NCBI GenBank assembly: GCA_014084085.1
Contig: NPFB01000026.1
Location: 48,975-112,974, forward strand
DNA length: 64,000 nucleotides
Direction: 5' to 3'
Source of the DNA: Hondaea fermentalgiana
Taxonomy: Eukaryota; Sar; Bigyra; Thraustochytrida; Thraustochytriidae
Below, in pieces: positions 30,500 through 40,846 of this stretch. Under the pieces are notes generated by a model. The model ran no database searches. It worked only from the letters and a program-made list of their open reading frames with translations, and was not told the DNA's origin. The number at the start of each line of letters is the position of its first letter. Position 1 is the first letter of the stretch. Made by a program: the position numbers and the translations under genes.

Positions 30500-30997
30500 A
30501 TGAGGTGCTGTGGAGGAGGGCCCGAGGGCGTGGTGCAACTATGTGCGGCGATACACTTGACGATCTCGAGCTCGATCATCATCTTTGGTATTGGCGTGCC
30601 CCCGATCTGGCAGGGCCTCTTGGGCGTGGTGATGGCGTTGGAAGGCCACTTTGGCATTGTCCAGGCTCAGCCAATGCGAGTGCTTTTCTTCATCGTTGCC
30701 TTGCTGCTCAACGTTGCAATGGGCTTTCTTTTGGGCATGCTGGCACTCAAAAAACAGACCTACTCGGAGTGCACCATCGAGGGCCAAGCCGTCCGCAAGG
30801 AGCAGAATTTTACGTTTGTCTTTGAAGGCAACGTGCAAAACTGCGCTTTCTCCTACCAAATGTACGCCTACGTGCAGTTCGGCACAGGGATCATTAGTTT
30901 TGTTTGCCTGTTGCTCACGAGTCTCGCGTATCTCTCCATCCGGAAGCGAATCTCGCGCTCGAGAAGCGCCGAAGCCTTTCTTTTCTCTCCCGAGTGA
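30500..30997 (+). CDS. Small multi-span membrane protein, unknown
   Basis: A 165-residue protein with three clear hydrophobic spans, about residues 12-33, 58-84 and 123-146, and a possible weak one at 34-50. Between the second and third spans is a loop with two cysteines (SECTIEG and QNCAFSY) and an N-glycosylation sequon (NFT), as in tetraspan-type membrane proteins. The cytosolic tail is short and Arg/Ser-rich. I do not recognise a family. Start ATG at 30500. It converges with the rhomboid gene 213 nt away. Confidence 0.7.
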   Translation: MRCCGGGPEGVVQLCAAIHLTISSSIIIFGIGVPPIWQGLLGVVMALEGHFGIVQAQPMRVLFFIVALLLNVAMGFLLGMLALKKQTYSECTIEGQAVRKEQNFTFVFEGNVQNCAFSYQMYAYVQFGTGIISFVCLLLTSLAYLSIRKRISRSRSAEAFLFSPE

Positions 30998-31210
30998 GCC
31001 GTCTGACTTTTCGGACATCGATCGGATAGGAGAGGCGCTACAAACCAAGGTGTACTATCTGACTTTTCGACTTTCGTTCTCTATACTTGTGGACGACGAA
31101 GGCCCTAGCTAGGGCATGGGCCTTCCATGCCTATTTGTAAACGTAGGGCGACGACACGTGCCGTTCGCTCAAATCCATGGGCCATCTTCACTACGAGGCT
31201 CTCTATCGTC

Positions 31211-32220
31211 TCATCGTCTGTACGACCGCGCCGATCGAGATTTGGGCTCAAGGATTCGCATAACCACATATGCGCAAATCCCAAATCCAAATCCGAGAAG
31301 GTGCCCAGCGTGGTCCAGTCCGTCTCCGGGCCCGCCTTCTGTCAGCAGATGCACCTCTTCGGCCAGCATATTGAGCGTGAAGTAGCCTGTCACTATATGC
31401 GAGGAGACCTGAAGAATGGCGTCATCGCTTGGGCGCTTCGGGCCGCCCGTGAGAAGGTCATGCACGGCTTCCGCAGAGAGGCAGAGGTCGACGCCCATGA
31501 GAGCGCAGCACCCCGTGCTGCAGCCAATGTAATTTGTGAGGTAAGAAACAACGGGCGAGAGAAGATCGACGCCAGCCTCGACGCCTCGCTTTACTGCAGA
31601 TGAAAGGATGTTATCGTCGCCTTGACGAGCGGCCCAGGACTGAAGACCAGGGAGAAATGACGAGGTCAGCGCGTTGCGTTGTTGTGTCGTTTTTGCTGTG
31701 TTTGTATACATGTTTCTTGCGGTGAGCCATCTTTGATTTTCTCTCCTTCTTCCTTCTTTCTTTTCCCTTCTTCCCTTCTATCTCTACTTCTTTTCGTTCC
31801 CTTGCAAGAGTACATTGATCCACTGCTCAGGCTAGCTACGTAACAGTGAAGCTAGCCAGTCAGCAAGCTAGGCACGAAAAAGGAAAACCTACCGTGACCA
31901 AGATCGAAGGATCCTATTACACAGCCTCCAGCAAAAGCAAACCAAAGGCCAAGATTCCCAAATGCACGCTGGACCGAAATACTACTAGGAATCAGCATGC
32001 GGAGATTGTTCATGAGGTGCTGTTCATTGAGATGAACAAAGGCATAGGTGAAGCGCGTCCACCAGCGCCCTGCTCTGAGATTTCGCGGCGAATAAACCAT
32101 GTTTTCTTGCATCCATCCTGCGTCGAGCGCAAACGTCCAAGGTCTGCGCGGGTCGATGCCTTGCAGCTCTGCCAGCGTTGGAGTCGTCAGCAGCGGCACA
32201 ATGATGGGCGCGAGGCCCAT
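31211..32220 (-). CDS. Rhomboid-family intramembrane serine protease (2 exons)
   Basis: Cleaves transmembrane substrates inside the bilayer. Exons are 31893-32220 and 31211-31695. The 197-nt intron (GTAGGT...CAG) joins codon phase 1 exactly. The product is 270 residues. Family marks are GRWWTRFTYAFVHLNEQHLMNN (the TM2 entry with its His/Asn), the active-site segment GCSTG with the nucleophile Ser169, and DHAGHLLGFGFG with the catalytic His (H241 by the H-x-x-G pattern, or H238). The catalytic dyad therefore looks intact. About 50 residues between the second and third conserved blocks (110-160) form a polar insertion. An in-frame TAG just upstream of the ATG at 32220 fixes the start unless there is a further exon. 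It diverges from the 2H phosphoesterase. Confidence 0.85.
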
Positions 32221-32673
32221 AATCTAAACGTTTGGTCCCGTCGCGTAGCACCCCATTTCCAACAGAGTCATTGCCAACGTGTTGTTATTGTCATCGTCGT
32301 CGTCGTCGTCGACGTCGCCGTCGCCACCGCCGACCAACCGTGCGTGCATCGATTGCGCATCTCTTGCGCGTCAGTATCGCGTCGGCGTTCGCCTCGCCGG
32401 TCCTCGCGGCGCTCGCAACTCACCAGCGACGACATCTCGCGCGCGCGGCGGTGCGCCCGGGTCTTGTTCTCAGGCTCGCCTGTGGCTCCTCCCTTTGGGG
32501 CTCTGCTGGGCTGGGCGCAGCACAACGCAAGTTGTGTTGCGACGTGTGCGAGACAGAAGAGAGAGAGAGACGGGGACGATGAGGGAAGGAAAGGGAGAGG
32601 CCGCGCGAAGTTCGCAAAGCAGTTCTTGAAGCAGCTGCAGAACTTCAGGCAAGGCTTTCTCGCGATAAGCGCC
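32221..32673. other. Divergent promoter region, rhomboid / 2H phosphoesterase
   Basis: 453 nt with a GTCGTC triplet run at about 32292-32330 and a GAGA run at about 32560-32572. Frames remain open across it but without ATG-initiated conserved sequence. Confidence 0.5.
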
Positions 32674-33570
32674 ATGCCCGCGGCACCCGCGGCGGCGAGG
32701 TGGACGCACTTCGTCGCGGTGCGGCTGGCGCACTGCAGCGAGGCGCTAGAAGCCGCTCGCAGTCTGCAGCGCAGCATCAGCGGCACGTGCGCAGCGACGA
32801 GGCTCGCGGCGACGGCTGCGGAGAAGCTGCACGTGACGCTGGCCGTTGTGCGTCCCAATGACGAGGAGCAGACGCGTAGGGTGGCGCGGATTCTACAAGA
32901 CCTTGACGCTGCGTGGAGACCCGAGGTCTCGCGAACCTTGTGGGTCCGCGACCTGGGCTTCTTCCCGGGGGGGCGCGTCTGCTTCCTTCGACCGGACGAC
33001 GAGGGGCAATGGCTTCACGCGTTGGCCGCAGACGTGCGAGCTGCACTCCTTCACGAGGGCATCGCCTTCGACCCCCGCCCCTTTGCGCCCCATGCAACCA
33101 TTTTCAAAATGAGCAAGGTGCCTCGACGACGTCGTGGTTACAAAGAGGCCGCCAGATTTTTTAGAATAATGGCTGGCCAGGATCCCGATGAAGCCAGTAA
33201 ATCCGGAAGCGCCGAAGACGACAGCGGAGCAGAGCTCGACTCTGCCGCTGTCTCTCTACGAGAGCGTCTATTGCACCCTGAGGCTTCGTGGCGCCCCAAA
33301 CAGAAGACGACTGCTACCTCGCTCGAGCTCTGTTCAATGTTGGATCGCCCTGCGCCAGATGGGTTTTACGTCGTTTGCGTCCCTGGAGATGGAAACGCCG
33401 TATCCCATTCTTTAGGTTGTCAACGTGCGCAGACTCACGTTCACAATTCATCCAGTGACGTGGAAAAAACTGCAAATGATGCGTCGTCGTTGGGTGCTCC
33501 CACTAAAAAGCCCGCTCCTGCGGAGAACATTGTACAAAGCCCCAAAGAACGTGAAGAAGAAGATCGGTAG
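32674..33570 (+). CDS. AKAP7-like 2H phosphoesterase (2',5' RNA ligase-like fold)
   Basis: A 298-residue protein with the two hallmark HxT motifs of 2H phosphoesterases: HVT at 53-55 in KLHVTLAVV and HAT at 140-142 in FAPHATIFKMSK. The second, with its trailing KMSK, is typical of the AKAP7/AKAP18 central domain, which binds or hydrolyses 5'-AMP-type and 2',5'-oligoadenylate nucleotides. Residues 1-160 hold the domain. The rest is low complexity, Ser/Glu/Lys-rich and ends in EREEEDR. No PKA-anchoring helix is obvious. The frame is open far upstream, but the first ATG giving a family-like N-terminus (RWTHFVAVRL) is 32674. Confidence 0.85.
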   Translation: MPAAPAAARWTHFVAVRLAHCSEALEAARSLQRSISGTCAATRLAATAAEKLHVTLAVVRPNDEEQTRRVARILQDLDAAWRPEVSRTLWVRDLGFFPGGRVCFLRPDDEGQWLHALAADVRAALLHEGIAFDPRPFAPHATIFKMSKVPRRRRGYKEAARFFRIMAGQDPDEASKSGSAEDDSGAELDSAAVSLRERLLHPEASWRPKQKTTATSLELCSMLDRPAPDGFYVVCVPGDGNAVSHSLGCQRAQTHVHNSSSDVEKTANDASSLGAPTKKPAPAENIVQSPKEREEEDR

Positions 33571-33993
33571 ATCTGCCCCTGGCGCATACATAAAGAGGGC
33601 GGGCGAACGTGACGCGGTGCGGCGCAATGCACCTTTTAATTATTAATGCCAGAACTGAGACTCTGACTTTTTTCCTACCTCCTTTCTTTGACCACATTAA
33701 CTGGGCTCGTCCACTATCTTTTTCAACATTGAGAGCAGTGCATCTCTGCGTACGTCCGTTTTTGCATGACGAACAGAGAATATCTTCCCACGTCGATTGC
33801 CTGAACGAAATCGCTTGGTTCAAGGACCACTTTGAAAATCGTTTCCGAGCGTTCATTTGTTCAAAAGAGCTCTGCAAGAGAGTTCGATTTTTTGTTGGCC
33901 CGCGAGACGCAGAGTCTTTGCCCTTCGAGCCCCTATCGTTCTGCGTGTCGAAGCCTGCGATCTTGCAGCCTGTTTCTCAGCGCGACAAAAACG
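33571..33993. other. Intergenic region between the 2H phosphoesterase and ZRANB3-like genes
   Basis: Moderately AT-rich, both neighbours on the plus strand. No coding or RNA element recognised. Confidence 0.55.
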
Positions 33994-36900
33994 ATGACGG
34001 CTCGAGCGAGGCCTGCTTCTCAAGTAAGTGCCAGACGTAGAACCCTATCACTCGACGAAATGACGCAGATATCCCCTGCGTCCGCGGCGCCGCCGGCGCG
34101 CGGGCAGGGGGAGCAGACGCAAGCGCAGGCGCAGGCGCAGACGCAGGCACAGGCACGGGCACAGGCGACCCCGTCGTGGTTCGAGGAGGTGGACTGGGCA
34201 GAGCTGGAGCGCAAGGCACTGCAGGATCGAGGAGCGCGGCCTAACCGTGAAGACCGCGACGAAGAGCAGCAGCGCGCTGCGATCACTGGTCGGGAGAACG
34301 ACGCAGACGAAGAAGAGGCTGGCGAGGCTCGGACCGCGCTAGACTCTCCCAAGACGTCGATCGAGTCCCCGCTTATCAAGGAAGATTCGTCGCAAACGCC
34401 CGAGAAGAAGCCCGTGTGGTGGGCCGAGGGTCCTCCTGCCTCCAAACATGGCCCGGATTTCTTCAAGGCCTCCTCGATTCGATCCGTCGTGAGTGCCGTC
34501 CAAAACAGCCAGGAAAAGAGGTTGGCTCGCGCGACATCCACCGAGGTCGCATCAAAGCCAGCAGGCGACTTGGAATCACACACAAGCCAAGATGAAAGAC
34601 ATCCGCTGTCTCCCATTCCATTCTCTTTCGATGTTCTGACACAGAGCTCTGCAGGCTCGAGTCAGCGACAGGGTGCACTCGGCTCGCAAGAAGATGAACG
34701 CACCAAAGTCAGAGAAAATGTCGGCTCGGACAAGCTGCAGAAATCGAGCTTGAGCAATGATAACGAGCGCACTTATAAGGACCAAATTCATGCCTCGGAC
34801 CAACCTCACGCACCTCAAAACCAAGACAGCCGACCATCTTCGTCAAAACATGAATTTATCCCACAACAGCAGCCCTCTTCGGACCATGAGCAGCCTCTGC
34901 ATCGGCGGCAGCCGCAACAACAACAACAAAAACCACAACAAAAACCACGACCACCACCACCACAACAACAACAACAACAACATCAACAACGGCTTGAAAG
35001 TACCAAGCAAGAGAAAACCGAAGTCGTCCCACGACGCCTCAAGAGGCCTCGTGCGAGAAGTACTGAGTTTCGTATCGAGACGAAAGACCTACCCGCAACC
35101 GCGTGCTATCCACTCCGAGATTCGCCCACAAAAGCGCGTCTTGAACGTGCGCGATCAGCGCTCTCACGATGGGTTGCGGTACAGCGACGCCGCGAAAGAG
35201 AAAGTCTTTCCAGGGTCCGAGTGGACGCGAAACGACATGTGAATGCAACAAGCGAAAGTGGTGTGGTCGCTCCTCAAGCAAATTCAAGAGTGTGCAATGT
35301 CCAGCCGCCTCAACGCACGAACCAACAAAGCGTCGATAAATCGAGACCATCAGACACTAACGATAAAAGGACTACCAACGATGAGGTCAATTGCAGCGGC
35401 GCAAGGGAGCAACATAGCTCCCAGGATTCAAGCAAGTCAAAGCAAGTAGCAAGCGGGTCAGCCCAACCCCTCCCCAGAATGAACGCGCCAGATGCAGGTG
35501 CAGCAGGGTCGGGCAAATTGCTGCAACTTCCGTCTCGCGCACCGCCCTGGGGATACACACTTGCCAACGCGCCGCTCACTCATCTCGAAAAGAAAAGAAG
35601 CGATCTCTCTCGCACAAGAAGGGAGCAACGTGATTCCGCGAACCTCCGCACCTTGGCATCGAGCGCGGAGGTCGAGGGCGACGAATTCGAACGCTTCTGT
35701 CAGGACGGTCTGCGCATCACCGCCGCCGAAGGTCCTGAGGACAACCACCGATGCCTCAAGCGGCTCGTGAGCACCGGGACGAGGTTTCTCAAGACGTATC
35801 AACGAGCAGGAGTGCTACGTATGCTTAGTGGGCCTTCGCGCTGTCTGCTTTACGATGAGATGGGTCTCGGCAAGACCTTGCAGTCGCTCTTTTGCATGGC
35901 CTTCAGTTGCCTGCGCGACAGACGCTGGCCCGCACTCATTGTGTGTCCAGCTTCATTGCGCTCATCTTGGACTGAAGAGATCGAGCGCTGGATGCCTTTC
36001 TTGAGCATTGACGATGTTTCCGTGGTCACAAACTGCCGCTCGGCCATCTCTGAAAATGCAAAAGTCATCATCATAAGTTATCGCATGCTCGAGGACCTAA
36101 GCAAAGAGGTCCTCGAGCGAGGCGTTCACTTTCTGATTGCTGATGAAGTACACAAGACTCGCTCGTATGATTCTCTGCAAACCCGATCTCTAGCCCGAGT
36201 TGCCCAGAACGTAAGCCGTGCAATTCTTGCCACAGGAACGCCGATGCTGATTCGTCCCTTTGAACTCTACACACAGCTGAGCATCGTCTTGTCTGAAGAA
36301 GACAAGAATCGGGTCATGGCGCGATGGGGATGGCGCGCACAGACACGAAGCTCCGAACAAGCCTTTCTGCATGAGTCTCATCTCGCTCAAATTTTTGCAC
36401 ATCCGATGCGCCACCTGCGGGATATGTCATTTTTTGTGCAATTTGCGGAAGCAGCGTGGATGCAGCCGTGCTCTGTGGCATTCATGCACTCTCCTTCGGC
36501 AAGTGGAGCACGCTCATTTTGGGCAAACATGGAGAGCACAGGTCGAAGTGATTTGTTGCGGCTGATGCAAACCTTCCTTGCCGATCTCGTGGCGATGGTG
36601 CGAGCCACCTTTCTAGGATCAAGCACCGCGTCAAAAACTACGTTTGGTCCCATTGTGCGCAAGCTTGAAAACATTGCAAGCGATCGACGTGCGAACGCTT
36701 CGCTTGAATCCATTCAACATCAGGACACACGAGATCCGCAGAACCCTCCCAGCGCTGTTATTGCCCAGCTCAATCTCATGACCTCCTTTTGGCGTGTTTT
36801 GCGCTCCGCTTTCCCCACGAGCACCGATTTTCTCGTTGCGCTGGTACACATGTGGGATGCGCATTGCTTTGGGATCATGTATTGCTCGGGCCGTAGACCC

Positions 36901-39867
36901 CCACATACAAAGCAAAGGTGGTCGAAACGGCTGTGGCTATACGACGGCAGCAACAAGACGACACTGGCACAATTGCGGAACATCATGGAGCCTTACGTGA
37001 CGCGTCGCCGCAAAGGGGACGTCTTGAAGGACCTTCCTGCGAAGCGTCGGCAAATCGTCTACGTTAACTCAAAATCTTCCTTGCACCACGCTGGGTCTGT
37101 GACACGTGGGGTCGAGACGACCCGCACCACGGTCGCACCAAGCACGTCCGATTCCAAGTCGGCGTCCGCGTCAAAATCTGCAACGTATGACGTTGCGCGT
37201 TTCAGCCAGGAACTCATGCGCGAGACAAGGGACCAGGAAAGTCGAAGCCATGCAGGAGACCATCCCGCGACTGAAAGCGGGCCTGCAACTCTGCTGCCTA
37301 GCAGCACAATGATGGTGCCCGCATCCGTCGCAACCGGCTCACCGGTGCCTGATTCGCCGCGAGCAAAGCAACAGCGCAGCGAGCTGGCGGCTTGTGCTCT
37401 TTCTCAAGGCGTTGGGCAAGAGCAACTCGCTTGGGGCCTTCAATGTTTAGGTTCGGCTAAGGCGCCCTTCGTTGCAGATTACGCCATAGACCTCCTTCAG
37501 ACTCTCGACAAGGAAGAACGGATCCTCATTTTTGCGCGTCACCTCAAGGTGATTGATTGCATCCAATCCCGTCTTGTAGCAGCGCGTGGAAATGATCCTG
37601 GGCACCCTCGCTTCCAGCGCTTTCACAGCGAAACTCTCAGTGGCATAATCCCGGTGCCAGATCGAGACCGAATTATTCGAAGCTTCCAAACCGACGAGCA
37701 GCACGGGCCGCGTGCGCTCGTTCTTTCCATCGAGGCCATGGGCGTCGGTGTCACGTTGACACGTGCTTCGGTCGTGGTCATTGCGGAGTTGCACTGGTCT
37801 CCCCAGGTCCTCTTGCAGGCCGAAGACAGGGCCCACCGCATTGGGCTCAAAGACTCGGTCTCCATCCAGTACGTTCTCGCAGAAGGAACGCTGGACGCCA
37901 AGCTCTGGGCCATGTTATCCACGCGTCTTAACATTATGGAGCACACGCTTCGCGATAAAGCTGGCAAGAAAAGTTCGTCGGTGAAACGTCGACGTCCTGC
38001 GAAGGACAAAAGCAAGCGAGGCCAGCAAGTGCGGGCACCTTTCCTGGTCGATAGCGAGTTTGGTCAAAGTGTTGCCGCCAAGGGCTTTATTCAACAACGG
38101 GAGAGACAGTCGCGCGAAGACGGCCTTTCTAAATGGCTCCAGGGCGGCGCCGCTGCCACGAGTCAAGCCCAAGATTTCAAGCAGCAATCAAGTAGCGCCA
38201 TCCTCCCCCCAGCGACGAATATGCAACAGCAGGTGCTCGGGCTCGCGTCGCAGGAAAGCAGCCGCACAAGCTACCCTGATGACCTTTCGCTTGGATTTCG
38301 CGTGTCTTCGACGGGTCGAGTCCATCTTTATTGGCTGTCCCAGCAACAAGAGGATCCTGGGGGAGCGTGTGAGGATTCGGCTCTCAAAGCGCCGACTCAT
38401 TTCGAAGCTGCTGGATATAATTTTTCCATTCCCGACTTGCGCGCGATGGCAGCTGCGTTTCTTGAGCAGGCAGATGCGCAAGAGGGCGCACAGGAGGGTA
38501 AGAGACGAGACGAAGCCAAATTGCTTTCTCGTCGTTTGCCCCGATTTATGCGAAAGCCGTCGTCACCCGCATTTCTCCAAGCAGAAGCTTTTGTGGAAGA
38601 ATGGGTCTCCTTGGGCGTTGTCCTTCAAAACAGCCTCCAAAGCCTCAATCGCCCTTTAATTGTACCATTGGCCGAGGAATTGCGCCATAAGAGCGCTGCT
38701 GCGCATCGTGCTGCGGATAACGAAACAGTCTCGTTCGAGCGAGACTCCACACCTTCATTTCAGCTGCATCGCGCCGCGCTGCGGAGCCTGGGACCGGGCC
38801 GTTATGGAGTCGGTCTCGTCACTTTGAGGCAGAGAAACACGCATGACCGGAGTGGATTTACGAGCATATCGCGCCCCGTTCATCAGGCGTTTGAGGCGCA
38901 GAGCGGCAGTCCCCTCTGTCTCTACTGTGGCTGTACTTATCCGCAAGCAAGGCACCGCTTCGATCCAATCGAACTCGACGCATGTGCGCTTCGGGAAAAG
39001 GTCGCGCGCATGGAGGAAGATGGCGTGGCGAACCATTCCACTAGCGACAGCTCTGATGACGAGGACAATGCGAACGATGATGAAGAAGGAGTGAGCGATT
39101 GTGAAGATAATAGCCAGAAGGCCCCAAGAAGTGTAAAGCGCCCACGGTCGCCACCGTCTCGACCTCATGCTCGCGAGCAGCAGCACCTGACGGTTGAAGG
39201 TAATATGCGTAGCCTCTTTTGCGGAGCAGGCGCCCCGTGCCAGCGTTCGTGGCAAATGAAGTGCTTTCGCGCTGAAGCACGCGTCCGTCTGTCAGAAAGT
39301 GAGGCCGGAATCTGCCGCAGATGCAAAGTCGACACGCGCGCCATGTTTTATCGCGCGCGCGTGCACCCCCCGGGCTCCGAGGAGCGTTGCGACGCAATGT
39401 TCTGTGACACCGGCGACCTCTTGTGCAAGCACGTGTTTGCGCAACACCAGAACGCTAACACGAGGTCGCGCATGCATTGGACCGATCTTCAGCGCAAGGT
39501 TCTTGGGCCCACGCTGGAAAATAAGCTCTTAAATTCTGCGTCTCTTCAGGAGGGCTTCTTCTGGGATGCAGATCATATTCTCGCGGTACGTCTTGGCGGA
39601 GGCAGTACCTCGATTTCCAACTTCCAAACGCTGTGCAAGCCTTGCCATCTTGCCAAGACACAAATGGACAGGGCTGCGATTAGCAGACTCAAACGAGATC
39701 AGGCGAAACATATGCAGCGCGCGACCGTTGCCATGAAGGAGCGCTTTTCTCGGCCAGGCGTCATCAATGTGGGCATCAAGCTCATCTGTGAGTGGTGTGG
39801 CTTTGAGTGTGCTTGCACGGAAGACCGCGTCATGCACGATATCATCTGTCCTCTCAAGCCTGACTAG
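33994..39867 (+). CDS. ZRANB3: ZRANB3-type SNF2 annealing helicase with C-terminal HNH nuclease
   Basis: Fork-remodelling translocase/endonuclease, 1,957 residues, no intron. The first 600 residues are disordered: a Gln/Ala repeat (QAQAQAQ), a poly-Gln/His/Pro tract (about 305-335) and basic segments. The SNF2 core starts near 605 with TYQRAGVLRML. It has DEMGLGKT at 621-628, a DEVH box (ADEVHKTRS), GTP at motif III (ATGTPML) and motif VI QAEDRAHRIG near 1275. Motif I to VI spacing is widened by lineage-specific insertions. The C-terminus has Cys pairs (CLYCGC, CRRC) and an HNH domain with DHILAVRLGGG at about 1860 and LCKPCHLAKT. A last Cys/His finger (CEWCGF) follows. The HNH end is what separates ZRANB3 from SMARCAL1. 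Start: 33994 is the first ATG; 34060 is an alternative, and a GTAAGT at 34024 resembles a donor but has no convincing acceptor. Confidence 0.88.
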   Translation: MTARARPASQVSARRRTLSLDEMTQISPASAAPPARGQGEQTQAQAQAQTQAQARAQATPSWFEEVDWAELERKALQDRGARPNREDRDEEQQRAAITGRENDADEEEAGEARTALDSPKTSIESPLIKEDSSQTPEKKPVWWAEGPPASKHGPDFFKASSIRSVVSAVQNSQEKRLARATSTEVASKPAGDLESHTSQDERHPLSPIPFSFDVLTQSSAGSSQRQGALGSQEDERTKVRENVGSDKLQKSSLSNDNERTYKDQIHASDQPHAPQNQDSRPSSSKHEFIPQQQPSSDHEQPLHRRQPQQQQQKPQQKPRPPPPQQQQQQHQQRLESTKQEKTEVVPRRLKRPRARSTEFRIETKDLPATACYPLRDSPTKARLERARSALSRWVAVQRRRERESLSRVRVDAKRHVNATSESGVVAPQANSRVCNVQPPQRTNQQSVDKSRPSDTNDKRTTNDEVNCSGAREQHSSQDSSKSKQVASGSAQPLPRMNAPDAGAAGSGKLLQLPSRAPPWGYTLANAPLTHLEKKRSDLSRTRREQRDSANLRTLASSAEVEGDEFERFCQDGLRITAAEGPEDNHRCLKRLVSTGTRFLKTYQRAGVLRMLSGPSRCLLYDEMGLGKTLQSLFCMAFSCLRDRRWPALIVCPASLRSSWTEEIERWMPFLSIDDVSVVTNCRSAISENAKVIIISYRMLEDLSKEVLERGVHFLIADEVHKTRSYDSLQTRSLARVAQNVSRAILATGTPMLIRPFELYTQLSIVLSEEDKNRVMARWGWRAQTRSSEQAFLHESHLAQIFAHPMRHLRDMSFFVQFAEAAWMQPCSVAFMHSPSASGARSFWANMESTGRSDLLRLMQTFLADLVAMVRATFLGSSTASKTTFGPIVRKLENIASDRRANASLESIQHQDTRDPQNPPSAVIAQLNLMTSFWRVLRSAFPTSTDFLVALVHMWDAHCFGIMYCSGRRPPHTKQRWSKRLWLYDGSNKTTLAQLRNIMEPYVTRRRKGDVLKDLPAKRRQIVYVNSKSSLHHAGSVTRGVETTRTTVAPSTSDSKSASASKSATYDVARFSQELMRETRDQESRSHAGDHPATESGPATLLPSSTMMVPASVATGSPVPDSPRAKQQRSELAACALSQGVGQEQLAWGLQCLGSAKAPFVADYAIDLLQTLDKEERILIFARHLKVIDCIQSRLVAARGNDPGHPRFQRFHSETLSGIIPVPDRDRIIRSFQTDEQHGPRALVLSIEAMGVGVTLTRASVVVIAELHWSPQVLLQAEDRAHRIGLKDSVSIQYVLAEGTLDAKLWAMLSTRLNIMEHTLRDKAGKKSSSVKRRRPAKDKSKRGQQVRAPFLVDSEFGQSVAAKGFIQQRERQSREDGLSKWLQGGAAATSQAQDFKQQSSSAILPPATNMQQQVLGLASQESSRTSYPDDLSLGFRVSSTGRVHLYWLSQQQEDPGGACEDSALKAPTHFEAAGYNFSIPDLRAMAAAFLEQADAQEGAQEGKRRDEAKLLSRRLPRFMRKPSSPAFLQAEAFVEEWVSLGVVLQNSLQSLNRPLIVPLAEELRHKSAAAHRAADNETVSFERDSTPSFQLHRAALRSLGPGRYGVGLVTLRQRNTHDRSGFTSISRPVHQAFEAQSGSPLCLYCGCTYPQARHRFDPIELDACALREKVARMEEDGVANHSTSDSSDDEDNANDDEEGVSDCEDNSQKAPRSVKRPRSPPSRPHAREQQHLTVEGNMRSLFCGAGAPCQRSWQMKCFRAEARVRLSESEAGICRRCKVDTRAMFYRARVHPPGSEERCDAMFCDTGDLLCKHVFAQHQNANTRSRMHWTDLQRKVLGPTLENKLLNSASLQEGFFWDADHILAVRLGGGSTSISNFQTLCKPCHLAKTQMDRAAISRLKRDQAKHMQRATVAMKERFSRPGVINVGIKLICEWCGFECACTEDRVMHDIICPLKPD

Positions 39868-40846
39868 ATGCGGGAAAATAAATCGTCATGCAAGTTTCCA
39901 AGGAATAGCCGGATTCACTCATACTCACCAATCGTCGACAGAGTTTGCCTGGCCCAGTTTCTCCATTCCATTCCCGAGATTCCTTTGCTGCTTGAGCGTT
40001 GCGACTCGCCGCAATACGTTATATTTCAAGGATTTTTCATGAGGGTGAACCTTAACCATCAATCAATTGTCGCCATCTGTAGCGTCTGTGTTTGTTTCTT
40101 TTTCTTTTTGATCGTCGATTTCTCTGCTCGCAAAAGGTGCCAGGCCCTAGGCCTATTTCTTACCAGGCTGCACAGATCCGGGGAATGCCGCAAGCAAAAT
40201 GGGTTGCGCTCGCAGCCGTTAGGGCTTTATGCCTAAGTTGCGTTAGACCCGTTGACTCGAAGGCTTGCAAGCAGAGGAAAGACGCGTGAATCGAAGAAGT
40301 AATCGAGCAAGGACCAAGTCCGTCGGCTCCGTTGTTATATGCAGCCAGCCAGCCAGACAGACAGACAGACAAGCTGGCCAGACAATCAGAGCAGATTTTG
40401 AGTTGCGGCGCAGCGCCTTCCTTCCCGCTTAGAAAAGAGAAGCTGCGTCTCGACCGACGTATGTTACGTTGGCAGCGAATGAAGAAGACCTGTGCCGCAT
40501 AAATCAAGCGAGGCTGCGTCGCCAGAGCCAAGGCGGGCGCCGCTGAGACGCTCGAGCGGAGCGCAGCTCAAGCGGAGTGGAGCGGCGAGCGAGACGAAGA
40601 GCTTGAGAGAGCCGAGGCGAGGACCAGGACCAGAACCAGGACAAGGACAACGTCAAGACTGAAAAGACCTGAGAAAGCACAGTGGGTTGGCAGAAGAACT
40701 GCTGCCGCAAGACGCGTGGTAACGCGGTCAACGCGCAGTCTTGCGTGGAAAGGGCAAGAGCATCTCCACGAGCGCGAGCGCGAGTGCGAGCGAAGGCAGT
40801 GGAGCGGTGACGAGACGAACGGTGCCTTTCCAGCCAGCCAAGCAGC
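39868..40846. other. Intergenic region upstream of the MYCBPAP-like gene
   Basis: AATAAA at 39877-39882, 10 nt after the ZRANB3 stop, may be its poly(A) signal. A CAGC/CAGA tract lies at 40341-40372 and a GACCAG hexamer run near 40619-40650. No gene seen. Confidence 0.6.
40341..40372. repeat. CAGC then CAGA microsatellite
   Basis: Three CAGC units followed by about four CAGA units, about 480 nt upstream of a start codon. Confidence 0.8.

Noticed and set aside
31846..32673. N-terminal 276-codon extension of the 2H phosphoesterase frame
   Set aside because: It is antisense to rhomboid exon 1 and lies in the divergent promoter; the family-like protein begins at 32674.
34024..34068. Possible 45-nt intron (GTAAGT...CAG) near the start of the ZRANB3-like gene
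   Set aside because: Shorter than every other intron here (78-237 nt) and not needed for the frame; kept only as a note on start choice.
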